From: Leptidea sinapis
Lineage: Eukaryota; Arthropoda; Insecta; Lepidoptera; Pieridae
Direction of reading: 5' to 3'
DNA length: 64,000 nucleotides
Assembly (NCBI RefSeq): GCF_905404315.1
Contig: NC_066267.1
Coordinates: forward strand, 1,936,501 to 2,000,500
Shown: positions 23,280 through 32,960 of the stretch, piece by piece
How the letters are laid out: each line of letters starts with the position of its first letter
Numbering within the stretch: position 1 is the stretch's first letter
The notes under the pieces: model-generated
What the model saw: the letters and a program-made list of their open reading frames with translations, nothing else
Databases searched by the model: none
Told to the model about the DNA's origin: nothing
Translations under genes and position numbers: made by a program

Positions 23280-23430
23280 AATTATACCTTCAAGCATTGA
23301 GCATACTCCCACCTTAAGGGCGGCAAAGCATCTCCTGGTTTAGCGGATGTCCATGGGCGGCTGGTTTTTCACTTAGAACCACGTTAGCATCTTGGTGGTT
23401 TCCCCACTCTGATATTATAAAAAAAATAGA
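23280..23430 (+). mobile_element. Jockey-like LINE 3' end, related family
   Basis: CCACCTTAAGGGCGGCAA..GCATCTCCTGG and GGATGTCCATGGGCGGC precede an A-rich TATTATAAAAAAAATAG end. The layout is that of LINE 3' termini related to, but distinct from, the element at 39722. DNA at 22926-23279 and 23431-23720 shows nothing recognised. Confidence 0.45.
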
Positions 23431-23720
23431 GTTGTCCTTCAACAACAAAAACTATTGAAAAGTTTAAATTTTGCAAATAAATTATTATAAATAGGCAAAT
23501 TTATATATACTTTGGATTTAATTTATTTTATTTTCAAGTGATTACCCTTTATATAATAGAAACTTTTTGTTCGCTTAGATCTCAATGGGTGTTACCGCTA
23601 AGTAAGTCACAATAGGGGAGTAAAACAAAAACAACTTATGAAAGATGATATTAAATTTGGGCTGAGCGGTAGTGCCTATAAGTAATGTCTATGAATACAT
23701 GAGTTTGAATATGACATTGT

Positions 23721-24235
23721 CCTTAAAGTATTCACATTGGCACTAGAATGTCCACAATCTGCTATCAAAAGATCTTGGGATATTTTGGCCACACTGCCCA
23801 CCTTCCCAGTAATTCAGACAAACTGATAGTCATAGGCAAGGTGGAGGACAAAAAAGCACGCGGACGATCACCCAGCCGCTGGTTGGACCAGATCAAGACA
23901 CTCACTGGCCTACCTTAAAGTATTCACATTGGCACTAGAATGTCCACAATCTGCTATCAAAAGATCTTGGGATATTTTGGCACACTGCCCACCTTCCTAG
24001 TAATTTAGACAAACTGATAGTCATAGGCAAGGTGGAGGACAAAAAAGCACGCGGACGATCACCCAGCCGCTTGTTGGACCAGATCAAGACACTCACTGGC
24101 CTACCACTTACGACCGAATTAAGGAAAGCCGAGGACCGAAACGAGTGGAAGGAATGCTTTAGAGACCATCGTTACGAAAACTTTAAATTACGTACACGAC
24201 CATTAGAAATGAAGACCAAGAATTATTTGTATTGA
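23721..24235 (+). pseudogene. RTE-like LINE C-terminus containing a 192-bp tandem duplication
   Basis: The unit starting CCTTAAAGTATTCACATTGG at 23721 is repeated from 23913, nearly identical, with a one-base loss (TTGGCCACAC versus TTGGCACAC). The second copy continues into an open frame that includes RGRSPSRLLDQIKTLTGLP and AEDRNEWKECF, the typical C-terminal end of RTE-clade LINE proteins. Only a fragment; no catalytic domain. Confidence 0.7.
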
Positions 24236-24394
24236 ATGTGTTATTTAATATTTTCACCAGTCAGACGCTTCATTTCATAGAATGCCAGTTAGATGGACAC
24301 AGCCGCGGCGATGTGGCTTATGTGAATGACGACTGTTTGAATGATGTCGCCGTAGCTAGTGACATTAACATATTGTGTATAACTATAGATGACA

Positions 24395-24600
24395 TTTCGC
24401 ACCGTCACTAGTGAAATTACTGGGTAAATGAGACTTAACATCTTATGTCTCAAGGTGACGAGAGCAATTGTAGTGCCGCTTAGAATTTTTGAGTTTTGCA
24501 AGAATCCTGAGCGGCACTGCACTGTAATGGGCAGGGCCTATCAACTAGCATCAGCTGAATGTCCTGCTTGTCTCGTCCCTAACTGTCATAAAAATTTAAA
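24395..24600 (+). mobile_element. S1 short retroelement, 5'-truncated, plus a decayed second copy
   Basis: GTGAAATTACTGGGTAAATGAG to CCCTAACTGTCATAAAAATT. A shorter, more decayed S1 piece follows at about 24660-24750. Confidence 0.7.
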
Positions 24601-24844
24601 ATAAATGAAAAGCTATAGATGACATTGACATATTTTATATAACTATAGACGCATTTGACTTAAAATGTTATGTCTCAAGGTCACCGTTCAGGAATTTGGG
24701 TTTTCAAGAATCTTAAATGGTACTGCGTTATAATAGTGGGGCGTGTCACCACCAGGTAAGAGTCTCGCACATCCCATCATTTCCTATTCTAACATTAATA
24801 GTATCCTGAAGTTTGAAACATTTTACAAGTGCAAGCTACTACTG

Positions 24845-25190
24845 TTGGAAGTAGAACGTTAACGGTGATCTGAAATACAGAAGAGCCAACGAACACAGAA
24901 AACAAAACTGTCGTAAATCCTATTACTCCACTGCTGAATATCTAAATGATCGGACAGCCTGGGACTAGATTGTGATTATTTTATAGCAACTGTACAATAT
25001 TGTATATTTTTATTGAAAAGAGCGCAAAAAAAAAAGAATGCTGGGAGAGTTTCTTGCGCCGCTTCTTCTCTCTCAGAGCGCCATTTGTTTCCGAAGCGGT
25101 AGTAGTATCTAGTAGTATAAGAAATGACATCAAAAAGAATTCTAAAGGAATCAATTTTGAGAAAATAAATGCCTTTTATGCCTTTTAAAA
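24845..25190 (+). mobile_element. LINE-D 3' end with last codons and 3' UTR
   Basis: A frame ending STAEYLNDRTAWD and TAG at 24966-24968 is the C-terminus of an insect LINE RT ORF. The 3' UTR follows, with GAGAGTTTCTTGCGCCGC, CAGAGCGCCATTTGTTTCC and a final AATGCCTTTTATGCC block. 5'-truncated. Copies lie at 8392, 27604 (reverse), 31190, 46405 (reverse) and a cousin at 48960. Confidence 0.7.
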
Positions 25191-25571
25191 ACTGAAACAG
25201 GTGACAAAATCTTGGTAACCCATAACCTTGACCGTCAACCGTGGAACAACTTCCGTTTGCAGAGGCTGCGTGCAAGCGAGACGGAGCGAGAGCATCGCAC
25301 GACAGAGCGAGACGGAGCTAGTGGAAAGTGTGTCAGTATGCCAGCATGAACTGATGGTCTACATCCGCAACCACTTCGCTATGGGAATATCTGATGTACC
25401 ACAACGAGCAAATGCACTATTTTAAATAAATATATTTATTTAACTGTTTTTATTTTAAAGTCTCTCAGGACTGGTTCTACTCTTTGTTTTACGAGAATAC
25501 CGTTCGTTTGTCGGCAAAATTTAGGCTCGGGTACCAGCTAAAAATATAACATTGCATTCATAATCCATACA
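25191..25571. other. Unassigned DNA with CpG-rich stretch
   Basis: An open frame at 25228-25425 (+) follows an acceptor-like TTCCGTTTGCAG and is followed by AATAAA at 25424. It has no recognisable domain, so it stays unassigned; it could be the last exon of an unseen gene. Confidence 0.3.
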
Positions 25572-25908
25572 TCTATATAAAATTGGAATGTCTGTTTGTA
25601 ATAATGAAATAACCGTTTTTTACTACATGTATATCAATAATTATACGGTACATACACCTAAATAACATTTTTTACAATTTTTGTCTGTCTGTCTGTCTTT
25701 TTGTTCCGGCTAATGTCTGAAATGGCTGGACCGATTTAGACGGGACTTTTACTAGCAGGTAGCTGATGTAATAAGTAGTAACTTAGGCAACGTTTATTCT
25801 AGAAAAATCTTTTATTTAAGAAAAATAAAGTAATGTTGCAATGTCCAAGAAACGGTCTAACTCTAAAAATAATTTATATGGCATAACAACGTTTGCCCGG
25901 TCAGCTAG
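25572..25908 (+). mobile_element. Non-autonomous Helitron, complete
   Basis: Starts TCTATATAAAATTGG after an A and ends with the hairpin GGCATAACAACGTTTGCC, then CGGTCAGCTAG before a T. This fits the Helitron rule: 5' TC, 3' hairpin about 7 bases before CTAG, insertion between A and T, no target duplication. The interior includes GGCTGGACCGATTTAGACGG. No helicase ORF. Confidence 0.75.
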
Positions 25909-26273
25909 TATAAATATAAAAATAAAATTATCGTCCTGCTGCATGATTTGAAATTAACTTGAAAATTCACTTAACTGGGAAGAAAGAGACAAAGAAAAAA
26001 AAGACGTGTGGCACTCGGGGACTGCCGCGGTAAAGCTATTGCATAGCATTTTTTATCAACTTATGCAATTATAATTATTTATTTATTTTATTTATGCAGT
26101 ATTTTTTTTAATACAATTAATTAAAAAAAAGCAAACGGGAAGTGAGTAAAATTTAACTTGCAAGATTTGATTATAGACAGATAACGGGACAGGTGACACT
26201 AAATAAAAATGCTTGTCATAATAATAAAAAATATAAAAACGTGATAAAAAAAATAAAGAAATTAAATAAAAAT
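25909..26273. other. Unassigned AT-rich DNA
   Basis: Low-complexity A/T tracts only. Confidence 0.35.
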
Positions 26274-26360
26274 CAAGATGAGGCTCGAACCTGGGACCTT
26301 CTGCACAAAAAGCATACGTGATAACCGCTGTTCCACGGCAACTGATATGACCGTGGCGAA
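26274..26360 (-). repeat. tRNA-like SINE head (S4)
   Basis: On minus it reads a B-box-like GGTTCGAGCC and an upstream GTTGCCGTGGAACAGCGG segment. No full cloverleaf. Different from S2 and S3. DNA at 26361-26944 shows nothing recognised. Confidence 0.4.
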
Positions 26361-26944
26361 ATATCTATATACATCTAGTAAGTAAGTGTTAGGTTATTTT
26401 CGTTACGGAATTTCTGGATTCGGTCTCCACGCTCAAGGCCCGCGATAGAAGCTATGCAATAGCTTAAAAACAAACAGAAAAAATAAAAATAAAGATAAGA
26501 ATTTAACTCTACTGGACTATTACATTGGGCCCATGTACTTTATATATCCATTCCAAGTTACCTACATCTTTCACTGGAACTTAAGTAGTGACTAAACTTT
26601 TAAAGAAACTCTGAAATAATTCACAGACAGGGCGGATTTGACAAAACTGTAGGGTACATACCTCGTTGACAATGAGTCAAACATTTTTATTCAGTTCGGT
26701 TCATAAAACATTTTTGAAGAAAGAATGCTCTTTTAACAAAATTGAATCGATTGTGAAAGACATTTGTAAGTCTGCTTATGCTATGGAGAATCGGTGACAA
26801 AGTTATTAATGGCTCTTAAAAATCATATTACATCATATTTTCCATTTTAGTACAAAAAAATATGCGTTCCAGTAGGGCACTTCATTTTTATGTATACCAT
26901 CTAGGTCTATTTAAATGTATATGCGTTACGAAATCTTTGTAGGT

Positions 26945-27367
26945 GGACAGCGCCTATTTCTGCCTTGAAGCAGTAATGTGTAAGCGTTACTGTGTTTCGG
27001 TCCGAAGGGCGCCGTAGCTAGTGAAATTACTGGGCAAATGAGATTTAACACCTTATGTCTCAAGGTTACGAGCACAATTGTAGTGTCGCTCAGAATTTTC
27101 GAGTCCGTTCCGTGCCGGTGCTCTAACCAACTGAGCTAACCGTTCGAGTACCGCCTCGTTATAAAATTTTGTTGAACAAAGCAAACACAATTTTATAACG
27201 AGACGGTAGAGGTTAGAGCACCGGCACGGAACGCCGGTCGTGGGTTCGAATCCCGCATCGTTCATAAAATTTTGTTTTTCAAATTTTATTTGTGTATTAA
27301 TCCCAGAAGTGAGGGTTATCACTTTAAAAACATAACGAATTGTCCAGTCCCTTATTTTCATAAAAAA
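26945..27367 (+). mobile_element. S1 short retroelement containing an S2 SINE
   Basis: S1 sequence from GCGCCTATTTCTGCC to CGCTCAGAATTTTCGAG breaks at about 27103 and resumes at about 27345 with CCCTTATTTTCATAAAAAAAG. The part between is S2. About 60 bp of S1 is missing at the break, so this was not a clean insertion. Confidence 0.7.
27103..27344 (+). mobile_element. S2 SINE with inverted tRNA-like pair
   Basis: Minus-oriented tRNA-like head at 27106-27165 (reads GGTTAGCTCAGTTGGTTAGAGC reversed in part), a spacer with GTTGAACAAAGCA, then a plus head with B-box GGTTCGAATCCC at 27243, then the S2 tail. Same layout as 12960-13260. Confidence 0.65.
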
Positions 27368-27603
27368 AGACAATGTGGAGAGTATTTAAATACTACCAAG
27401 TAGCACATATTGAGTACATTTCGCACAAGCATCATTAATTCTATCTCGCAATATCAAGGGAAGACAACTTTAACATAATCCGCAGACGAACAAGCTGTAA
27501 CTAACTGTAACTGCTGGTTAGCATATTGCTGGAAGCTAATATGTTATGTATTCTCTAGAGATATCCAGTCAACAACAGTATATCCAGACAACTTTGATTA
27601 AAT

Positions 27604-27905
27604 TAGAAAAGGCATAAAAGGCATTTATTTTCTCAAAATTGATTCTTTTAGAATTCTTTTTGATGTCATTTCTAATATACTAGGCACTACTACCGCTTCG
27701 GAAACATATGGCGCTCTGAGAGAGAAGAAGCAGCGCAAAAAACTCTCCCAGCATTCTTTTTTTTTGCGCTCTTTTTAATCAAATGTACAACATTGCACTG
27801 CCATTGCTATTGCTATAAAATAATCATAATCTAGTCCCAGGCTGTCGGATCACTTAGAATTTAGATATTCAGCTGTGGAGTAGTAGGATTTACGACGGAG
27901 CCATT
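27604..27905 (-). mobile_element. LINE-D 3' end
   Basis: Reverse copy of 24895-25190, including the C-terminal codons (on minus, ...TACTCCACAGCTGAATAT...) and the whole 3' UTR. 5'-truncated. Confidence 0.65.
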
Positions 27906-28639
27906 TTTTTATAAAACATTTAAATTTATTTATAGATAAGAGTGAACAGTGGCTGGGACTTTATTATTATGTATACATTTACCCTTAAAGCTATTATGTA
28001 TCTTATGAATCCTACTAGAATAAGTTACAAGCAATCCCTTATTTCTAGTGTTATAATAGTTAATTAGTATTTTAGAACGATATTTAATAAAGTCTATATT
28101 ATTGTATGTAAATGAATAGTAAAGTTTGTACGCTTTCTTTTGTGAAACGCACCACAATTCATTTAATTGAAAATAATCATAAAGTGTTAACATTAACGGC
28201 CTTACAAATAAACTGGGTATAAAGTTATGCCTGAGAATAAACCAAGAATATGCAAAAGTTGACTATATCGCTGACAACACTGTCAATAAAATGATATTTC
28301 TGAAGTTTACCGAATGTCAGGCAGCCTAGCAAATAAACGCGGGAAACGTTATATCCGAATAAACCAATCATAAGCAAAATGTTTTCTTTGTTTTTTTATT
28401 CTCAATTTGAATGGTAAAAAAAATTGAATTTGAACATGAATAAATATTCTTAGGTATAACATTGTAAGGCCGTATATGTTTTCAATTATCCTGAACGTTG
28501 CGTTAGAACAACCCGTGAATATATCTATATATAAAATTAGGTAAATGTATGTGAAAAAATCGTGCAAGACTGTCAACCACTTTACTAATTACCAACCAAC
28601 TTTATAAATTATTGTAATTTGTAATAGTTACTAAAAAAG
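27906..28639. other. Unassigned AT-rich DNA
   Basis: No coding or repeat call. Minus open frames at 27930 and 28349 lack domains. Confidence 0.35.
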
Positions 28640-29025
28640 TTAATGGCCGAAAATTTATTGTAGTAAGTACGTAATACATACATAAATCCAGTGTCCTGAT
28701 GTTTATTTCCAGTGAATAATTACTAAACTGATGAACGCATTTCATGGAATGCAGTTTAGTCCCACTTGAGAAATAGGATAGTTTTTATTTTGATTTGGGA
28801 CCCATAATTATTTTTATTTCCAATATTTGTTTTGTATGGACATATTTTCTATGAGAGAATTTATTGACACACGGTTTGACAGTTCTGCTGTGTAACAATT
28901 TTATTATAACAACAGGGAGTTTAATTTCGAAATAATTCTTGATCTTATGCAATATTATTGACAAATTTAATAAAAACCGTATTTTATCTATTATTTACAG
29001 AACAACGTCTAACGGGTAAGCTAGT
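28640..29025 (+). mobile_element. Helitron, 3' complete
   Basis: The body (GTTTATTTCCAGTGAATAA, ACGGTTTGACAGTTCTGC) ends with ACAGAACAACGTCTAACGGG and TAAGCTAG before T. It is the uninterrupted reference for the copies at 20701 and 42432. The 5' end is uncertain. Confidence 0.65.
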
Positions 29026-29561
29026 AATTATATATTAATTTTCGCTATTTAATGGAGTATAGTAATATCCATAGTAAGTAGAGTAATAGATTTTTCAAGT
29101 TGTATTTTTACTTGAAAATGATTGCTAAATAGAATGAAAAATATTGTAATTAGCTTTGAATAAGGTTTAACATTGAAAGCCTCACAGCGGCGTTTGTCAG
29201 GCTAACCTGCACAGTACAGCTACCCAAAAGCAATGTTTACGAGCGTTCCATTTACGATCGCGAAGTGTGTCAGGCAATCTGTGAGGTGAGAGCGAACGCG
29301 TTTACAGTTACCGCCAACGACATGACTTTTACTTTTAAAACACGGGCTGCGGTGTGTACCACATGCGGGATACGCTACTAGATTAGGAATACTGATCGCT
29401 ACACTTGCTTTCATAATATGGCTCGGGAAGATGACGAGTTGGCCGATTACATAATGGCTGACAACTCATTTAACTCTACTGAAAAATGTTACAGTGCCAC
29501 AACGAACATTCATGTAATTCTACCAGTCAAGGCTTATTTTATACCATACAACCATATACAT
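29026..29561. other. Unassigned DNA
   Basis: CpG content rises at 29180-29410. A minus open frame at 29220-29414 has no domain. Confidence 0.3.
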
Positions 29562-30330
29562 ACTTAGTCTGGCCATAAATACTGTTACAATTAAAAATAA
29601 ACAAAATATTACATTTGAATTTGGAATCTGTCATTTTATATGGTTCATTGAGTTTTCGCATTTTGGCGCCAATACAATGTACAATATTTTGCGATATTAA
29701 AATGGAGTGCGGTAATAAAGAGAACCGAATCGCTGTGATTGCATTACACAAGAAGGTATGGAGCCTTATGCGATTTTTAAAACTCTCCATACGCTTCGTA
29801 TTAGTAAAAAGTTTGTGTACAGGGCTACTAATAGGTATTATGAGACCTCCTCTGTTTGTGACAGAAAAAGATCTGGCCGTTCACGTAGTGTTCGTACGAA
29901 AAAGGTGGTCAGCAATAAGGGGAAGAATTCGAAGAAGGGAGATAAAGATAGACCATAGAACCATGTTGCATATTTTAAAAGATGACTTTGGACTTGCAGC
30001 CTATACGAGACGTACTGATCATTTCTTAACTGATAATTTTAAAAATAATAGGGTTTTAAAATCGAAACAACTACTGAAGCGTTACGCAAAGGGAGGTCAC
30101 AGAAAAATGTTGTTTACAGATGAGTTTGTTTTTACAAATTGAGCAACATTTTAACAAACAAAATGCCAGAGACAGAGTTTCGACAGAGTGCAACGTGGGC
30201 ACTATCCGAATTCAGTGATAGTTTGGTGGAATATTAGCTATGAAGGAGCTGAGCCAAACTATTGTGGCAAAGGTATCAAATCGGCACAAGTGTATAAAGA
30301 TACCATTATTTTATCAGTATCCTGGATTTC
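29562..30330 (+). pseudogene. Mariner (maT-like) transposase remnant
   Basis: The left end has AGTCTGGCCATAAATACTG, resembling terminal repeats of lepidopteran mariner/maT elements. Transposase pieces follow in order and in different frames: helix-turn-helix region with KRSGRSRSVRTKK (about 29865-29925), RTMLHILKDDFGL (29961-30000), KQLLKRYAKGGHRKMLFTDE with the second catalytic Asp region (to 30126), then SVIVWWNISYEG (30218-30250). Frameshifts and stops make it non-functional. No right terminal repeat was found. Confidence 0.75.
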
Positions 30331-30439
30331 CCCCCACAAACCATATGTATTAGTTATAAGCATAATAAAGTGTATTGCACACACATCAGACATCATTCTT
30401 TATTATTATTATGTGATAATGTTTCTTATACGCGTAAAA

Positions 30440-30605
30440 AAAATTGAAGTGGGCGTTACTTTGTGGAAATCCATAATTATACCTACAAATGATTTAAGTT
30501 TTCTTTATTCCGCCAATATTTGTTTTTAAGCAATTCGACACGTGTTTCGCCTCTACACGAGGCATCCTCAGGACGTGTTGTCTCACCATAATCTGGCACG
30601 AGACT
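30440..30605. repeat. Dispersed repeat with CCTCTACACGAGG palindrome
   Basis: GTGTTTCGCCTCTACACGAG recurs in altered form at 55785-55825. The neighbouring GGGCGTTACTTTGTGGAAAT...CGCCAATATTTG block recurs inverted at 57725-57825. Family unknown. Confidence 0.5.
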
Positions 30606-30859
30606 AAACTGGCTTAAATCATTTGTATCTTATATGCGTATTTGTTTTTTTCAGGCTTTATTTAAGTACAAACACCGATGTTTCACCGCAGTTCACCGCT
30701 ATAAGTCTGTGTTACGTGAGAATCCTCCACGTGACAATATTTTCATCGATTACTTTTGATTTTGGATAGCGAATACCCTAATTAAAGTTCAGACGTTATT
30801 TACTCTTGAAAAAAATATGAGCAAGTTCATGGTCCGGCAATGGTGAATGCTATGATCGG

Positions 30860-31185
30860 AGTTTCTCTGCAAGATCAGAAATGAGGAGATCCGTAGGAGA
30901 ACTAAAGCCAACGGCATAACTCAGGTGATTGCAAAACTGAAATGGCAGTGGGCAGGGCACATAGCTCGATGGACAGATGGCCGATGGGGCAGTAAAGTCC
31001 TCGAATGGCGACCACGTACCGGAAGACGCAGTGTTGGTAGGCCCCTCACAAGATGGACCGATGATCTGGTCAGGATCGCCGGAATAGTTGGATGGGGGCA
31101 GCGCAGAACCGATAGCAATGGCTATCTTTGGGGGAGGCCTTTGTCCAGCAGTGGACGTCTCCCAGCTGAGATGAAGAATAAAATT
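30860..31185 (+). pseudogene. RTE-like LINE ORF C-terminus
   Basis: The frame at 30925-31180 reads AKLKWQWAGHIARWTDGRWG, then RTGRRSVGRPLTRWTDDL, the typical end of insect RTE-type RT proteins, finishing at CCTTTGTCCAGCAGTGGACG and a stop. 5'-truncated, no RT core. A LINE-D scrap follows at 31190-31265. Confidence 0.7.
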
Positions 31186-31265
31186 AAAAGTTCTATAAAA
31201 AAAACTCTGCTAGATTTTACTACTCAACTGTTAGTTGCTATTTATTTAAAAGAGTTTCTTGCGCT

Positions 31266-31815
31266 GTTTCTAAAGGTACCGTAACGAGTAATCATCATAA
31301 TTATATAAATTTTTCGAAGATTTTATTTAAATTTTGACAACATTGTACTTGTACAAAATCCAGTAAGAAGGCAGGGCAGTGTTAATAAAATATAATCACG
31401 CCAGCCCTGCTATGATCTCACCTGAACTACTTGAGCATCTCAAGCCGGCGGCGGTACAGCGTCAGGGTCATAAATCGTAAAGGTGGGAGGAGACTGAAGG
31501 AGATTGGGCTCGGCACCGTTAGCGGCATGAATGACCAAATCACTGACTCAATAACCAGCTATAACTGTATGCAAACACAGTTAAACTAGGTGCGCGTATT
31601 CTATATTTATCTTCGATTCAATTGCTTTAGATTTTAAAATAACAAACCAGTCAGACTCGAGTCGGATAAACTTATCAGCAAGCTAAACAAGCGAAGCATT
31701 AATAATCTATACGTGTAGATAGAGCCTAAGTTAGCATGACAACAGGCCAGGCTTACTATTTTAGTGTGCGTATGTTGCTCAAAATAGAGGCTATAAATAA
31801 TATTATACAATAACT
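31266..31815. other. Unassigned DNA
   Basis: No coding or repeat call can be supported. Confidence 0.35.
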
Positions 31816-32010
31816 TTTTTTTAGTGAATATACGGGACGAGACGAGCAGGACGTTCAGCTGATGGTAATTGATACGCCCTGCCCATTCAAATTCAAATTC
31901 AAATTGAAAAATATTTTTATTCAAAATAGGATTTATAATCACTTATTGAACGTCAAAATCTACCACTTACAATGCAGTGCCCCTCAGGATTATTGAAAAA
32001 GCATCTTGCG
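31816..32010 (-). mobile_element. S1 fragment split by a CR1-like LINE tail
   Basis: The S1 end ACGGGACGAGACGAGCAGGA runs to CCCTGCCCATT, breaks at 31887, and resumes at about 31970 with ACAATGCAGTGCCCC. In intact copies CCCATTACAATGCAG is continuous. Confidence 0.7.
31887..31969 (-). mobile_element. CR1-like LINE tail insertion
   Basis: CAAATTCAAATTCAAATTG and TTTTTATTCAAAATAGG: on minus this is a polyadenylation-like region followed by a TTTGAA-type microsatellite tail. Matches 32650-32700. Confidence 0.6.
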
Positions 32011-32329
32011 TTATCGAAAGTAGATATTTAGTTCAATTTCAAATTTATCTATGAGTAAGGATTTAGTAGTGGTAACTGGGTATCTGTGGTGCAGAACTCG
32101 ATCAATTACGATATTTTATATAAATTTATTATGATAATGTAAGTAATACTTATAATAAAAAAAATCTTACTGGGTCGCTTTTGGCTTAGCTGAGTCAAAA
32201 GTTATGTAAATTTTAAGACAACTTCTTTTTAAATATATTTGTTATCAGTCGGTATTTAGGTATGTCGATAAAAATAATTATCCTAGCTAATTCCGAGGAA
32301 ATTTGGGAGCCAAAGCAAAATTCGCTTCG

Positions 32330-32475
32330 AAAAAAACTAGGGTTTATAAATTGTACAAGGCATTAGGTACTTTAAGCCGGCTCCGATTCTAGCGCCCTAC
32401 AAAGCGCAGGTCTGGCCACATATAGAGTCTTGCTGTCATCTCTGGTCTGGTCATCACCCCAGTAACAGATCTAAC
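32330..32475 (+). mobile_element. Jockey-like LINE fragment
   Basis: TACTTTAAGCCGGCTC, GCGCCCTACAAAGCGCAGGTC and TCATCTCTGGTCTGG match the coding strand of the LINE at 39722 (region near 40240-40320), in diverged form. Confidence 0.6.
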
Positions 32476-32535
32476 CATTTGTCAGCGTAAAACATTGAGC
32501 TGCTCGAATTATCACCTGGATGTGTGACGTTGTAT

Positions 32536-32960
32536 TTTCTTTAATTAACGCGAATGTTACACATTTATATTAAACACTTTTAAAAGGTTTAAATGTCGTG
32601 TTATTGTTACTGTGTTTTTTAGTGAACGCATGGTCTTTTTACATTTGATTTTGGATATTCAAATTCATATTCAAATATTTTTATTCAAAATAGGATGTGA
32701 CATCACTTTTTAAAAGTCAAAAAACTACCACCCATTCCAAAATGAATGCCTCAGACCTGAGAAGAAAGGGCGCAACAAACTCAGCGGGCTTTTTTTTTCA
32801 TCGAATTAATATGTTTACAAATTAATATTGTACAATTAAACTTATTATTTAATAGCCTGAGGTTGGAATGAGTCATATCAAACAATTTGTTGCCTCGGAG
32901 GTGGTCTTTACTGACTTTTTTTAGGTTTTTGGCAAGATATTTCTTACTGTCAGTAAATTT
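32536..32960. mobile_element. M2 MITE split by a CR1-like LINE insertion
   Basis: The left M2 arm (ACGCGAATGTTACACATTTA...) ends near 32645. A minus-oriented CR1-like LINE 3' end fills about 32650-32880 (TTCAAAT tail, then CCTCAGACCTGAGAAGAAAGG). M2 resumes with TGCCTCGGAGGTGG and GGTTTTTGGCAAG. Confidence 0.55.

Noticed and set aside
25228..25425. Possible last exon of an unknown gene
   Set aside because: An acceptor-like site and AATAAA flank it, but the protein has no recognisable domain and no partner exon was found.
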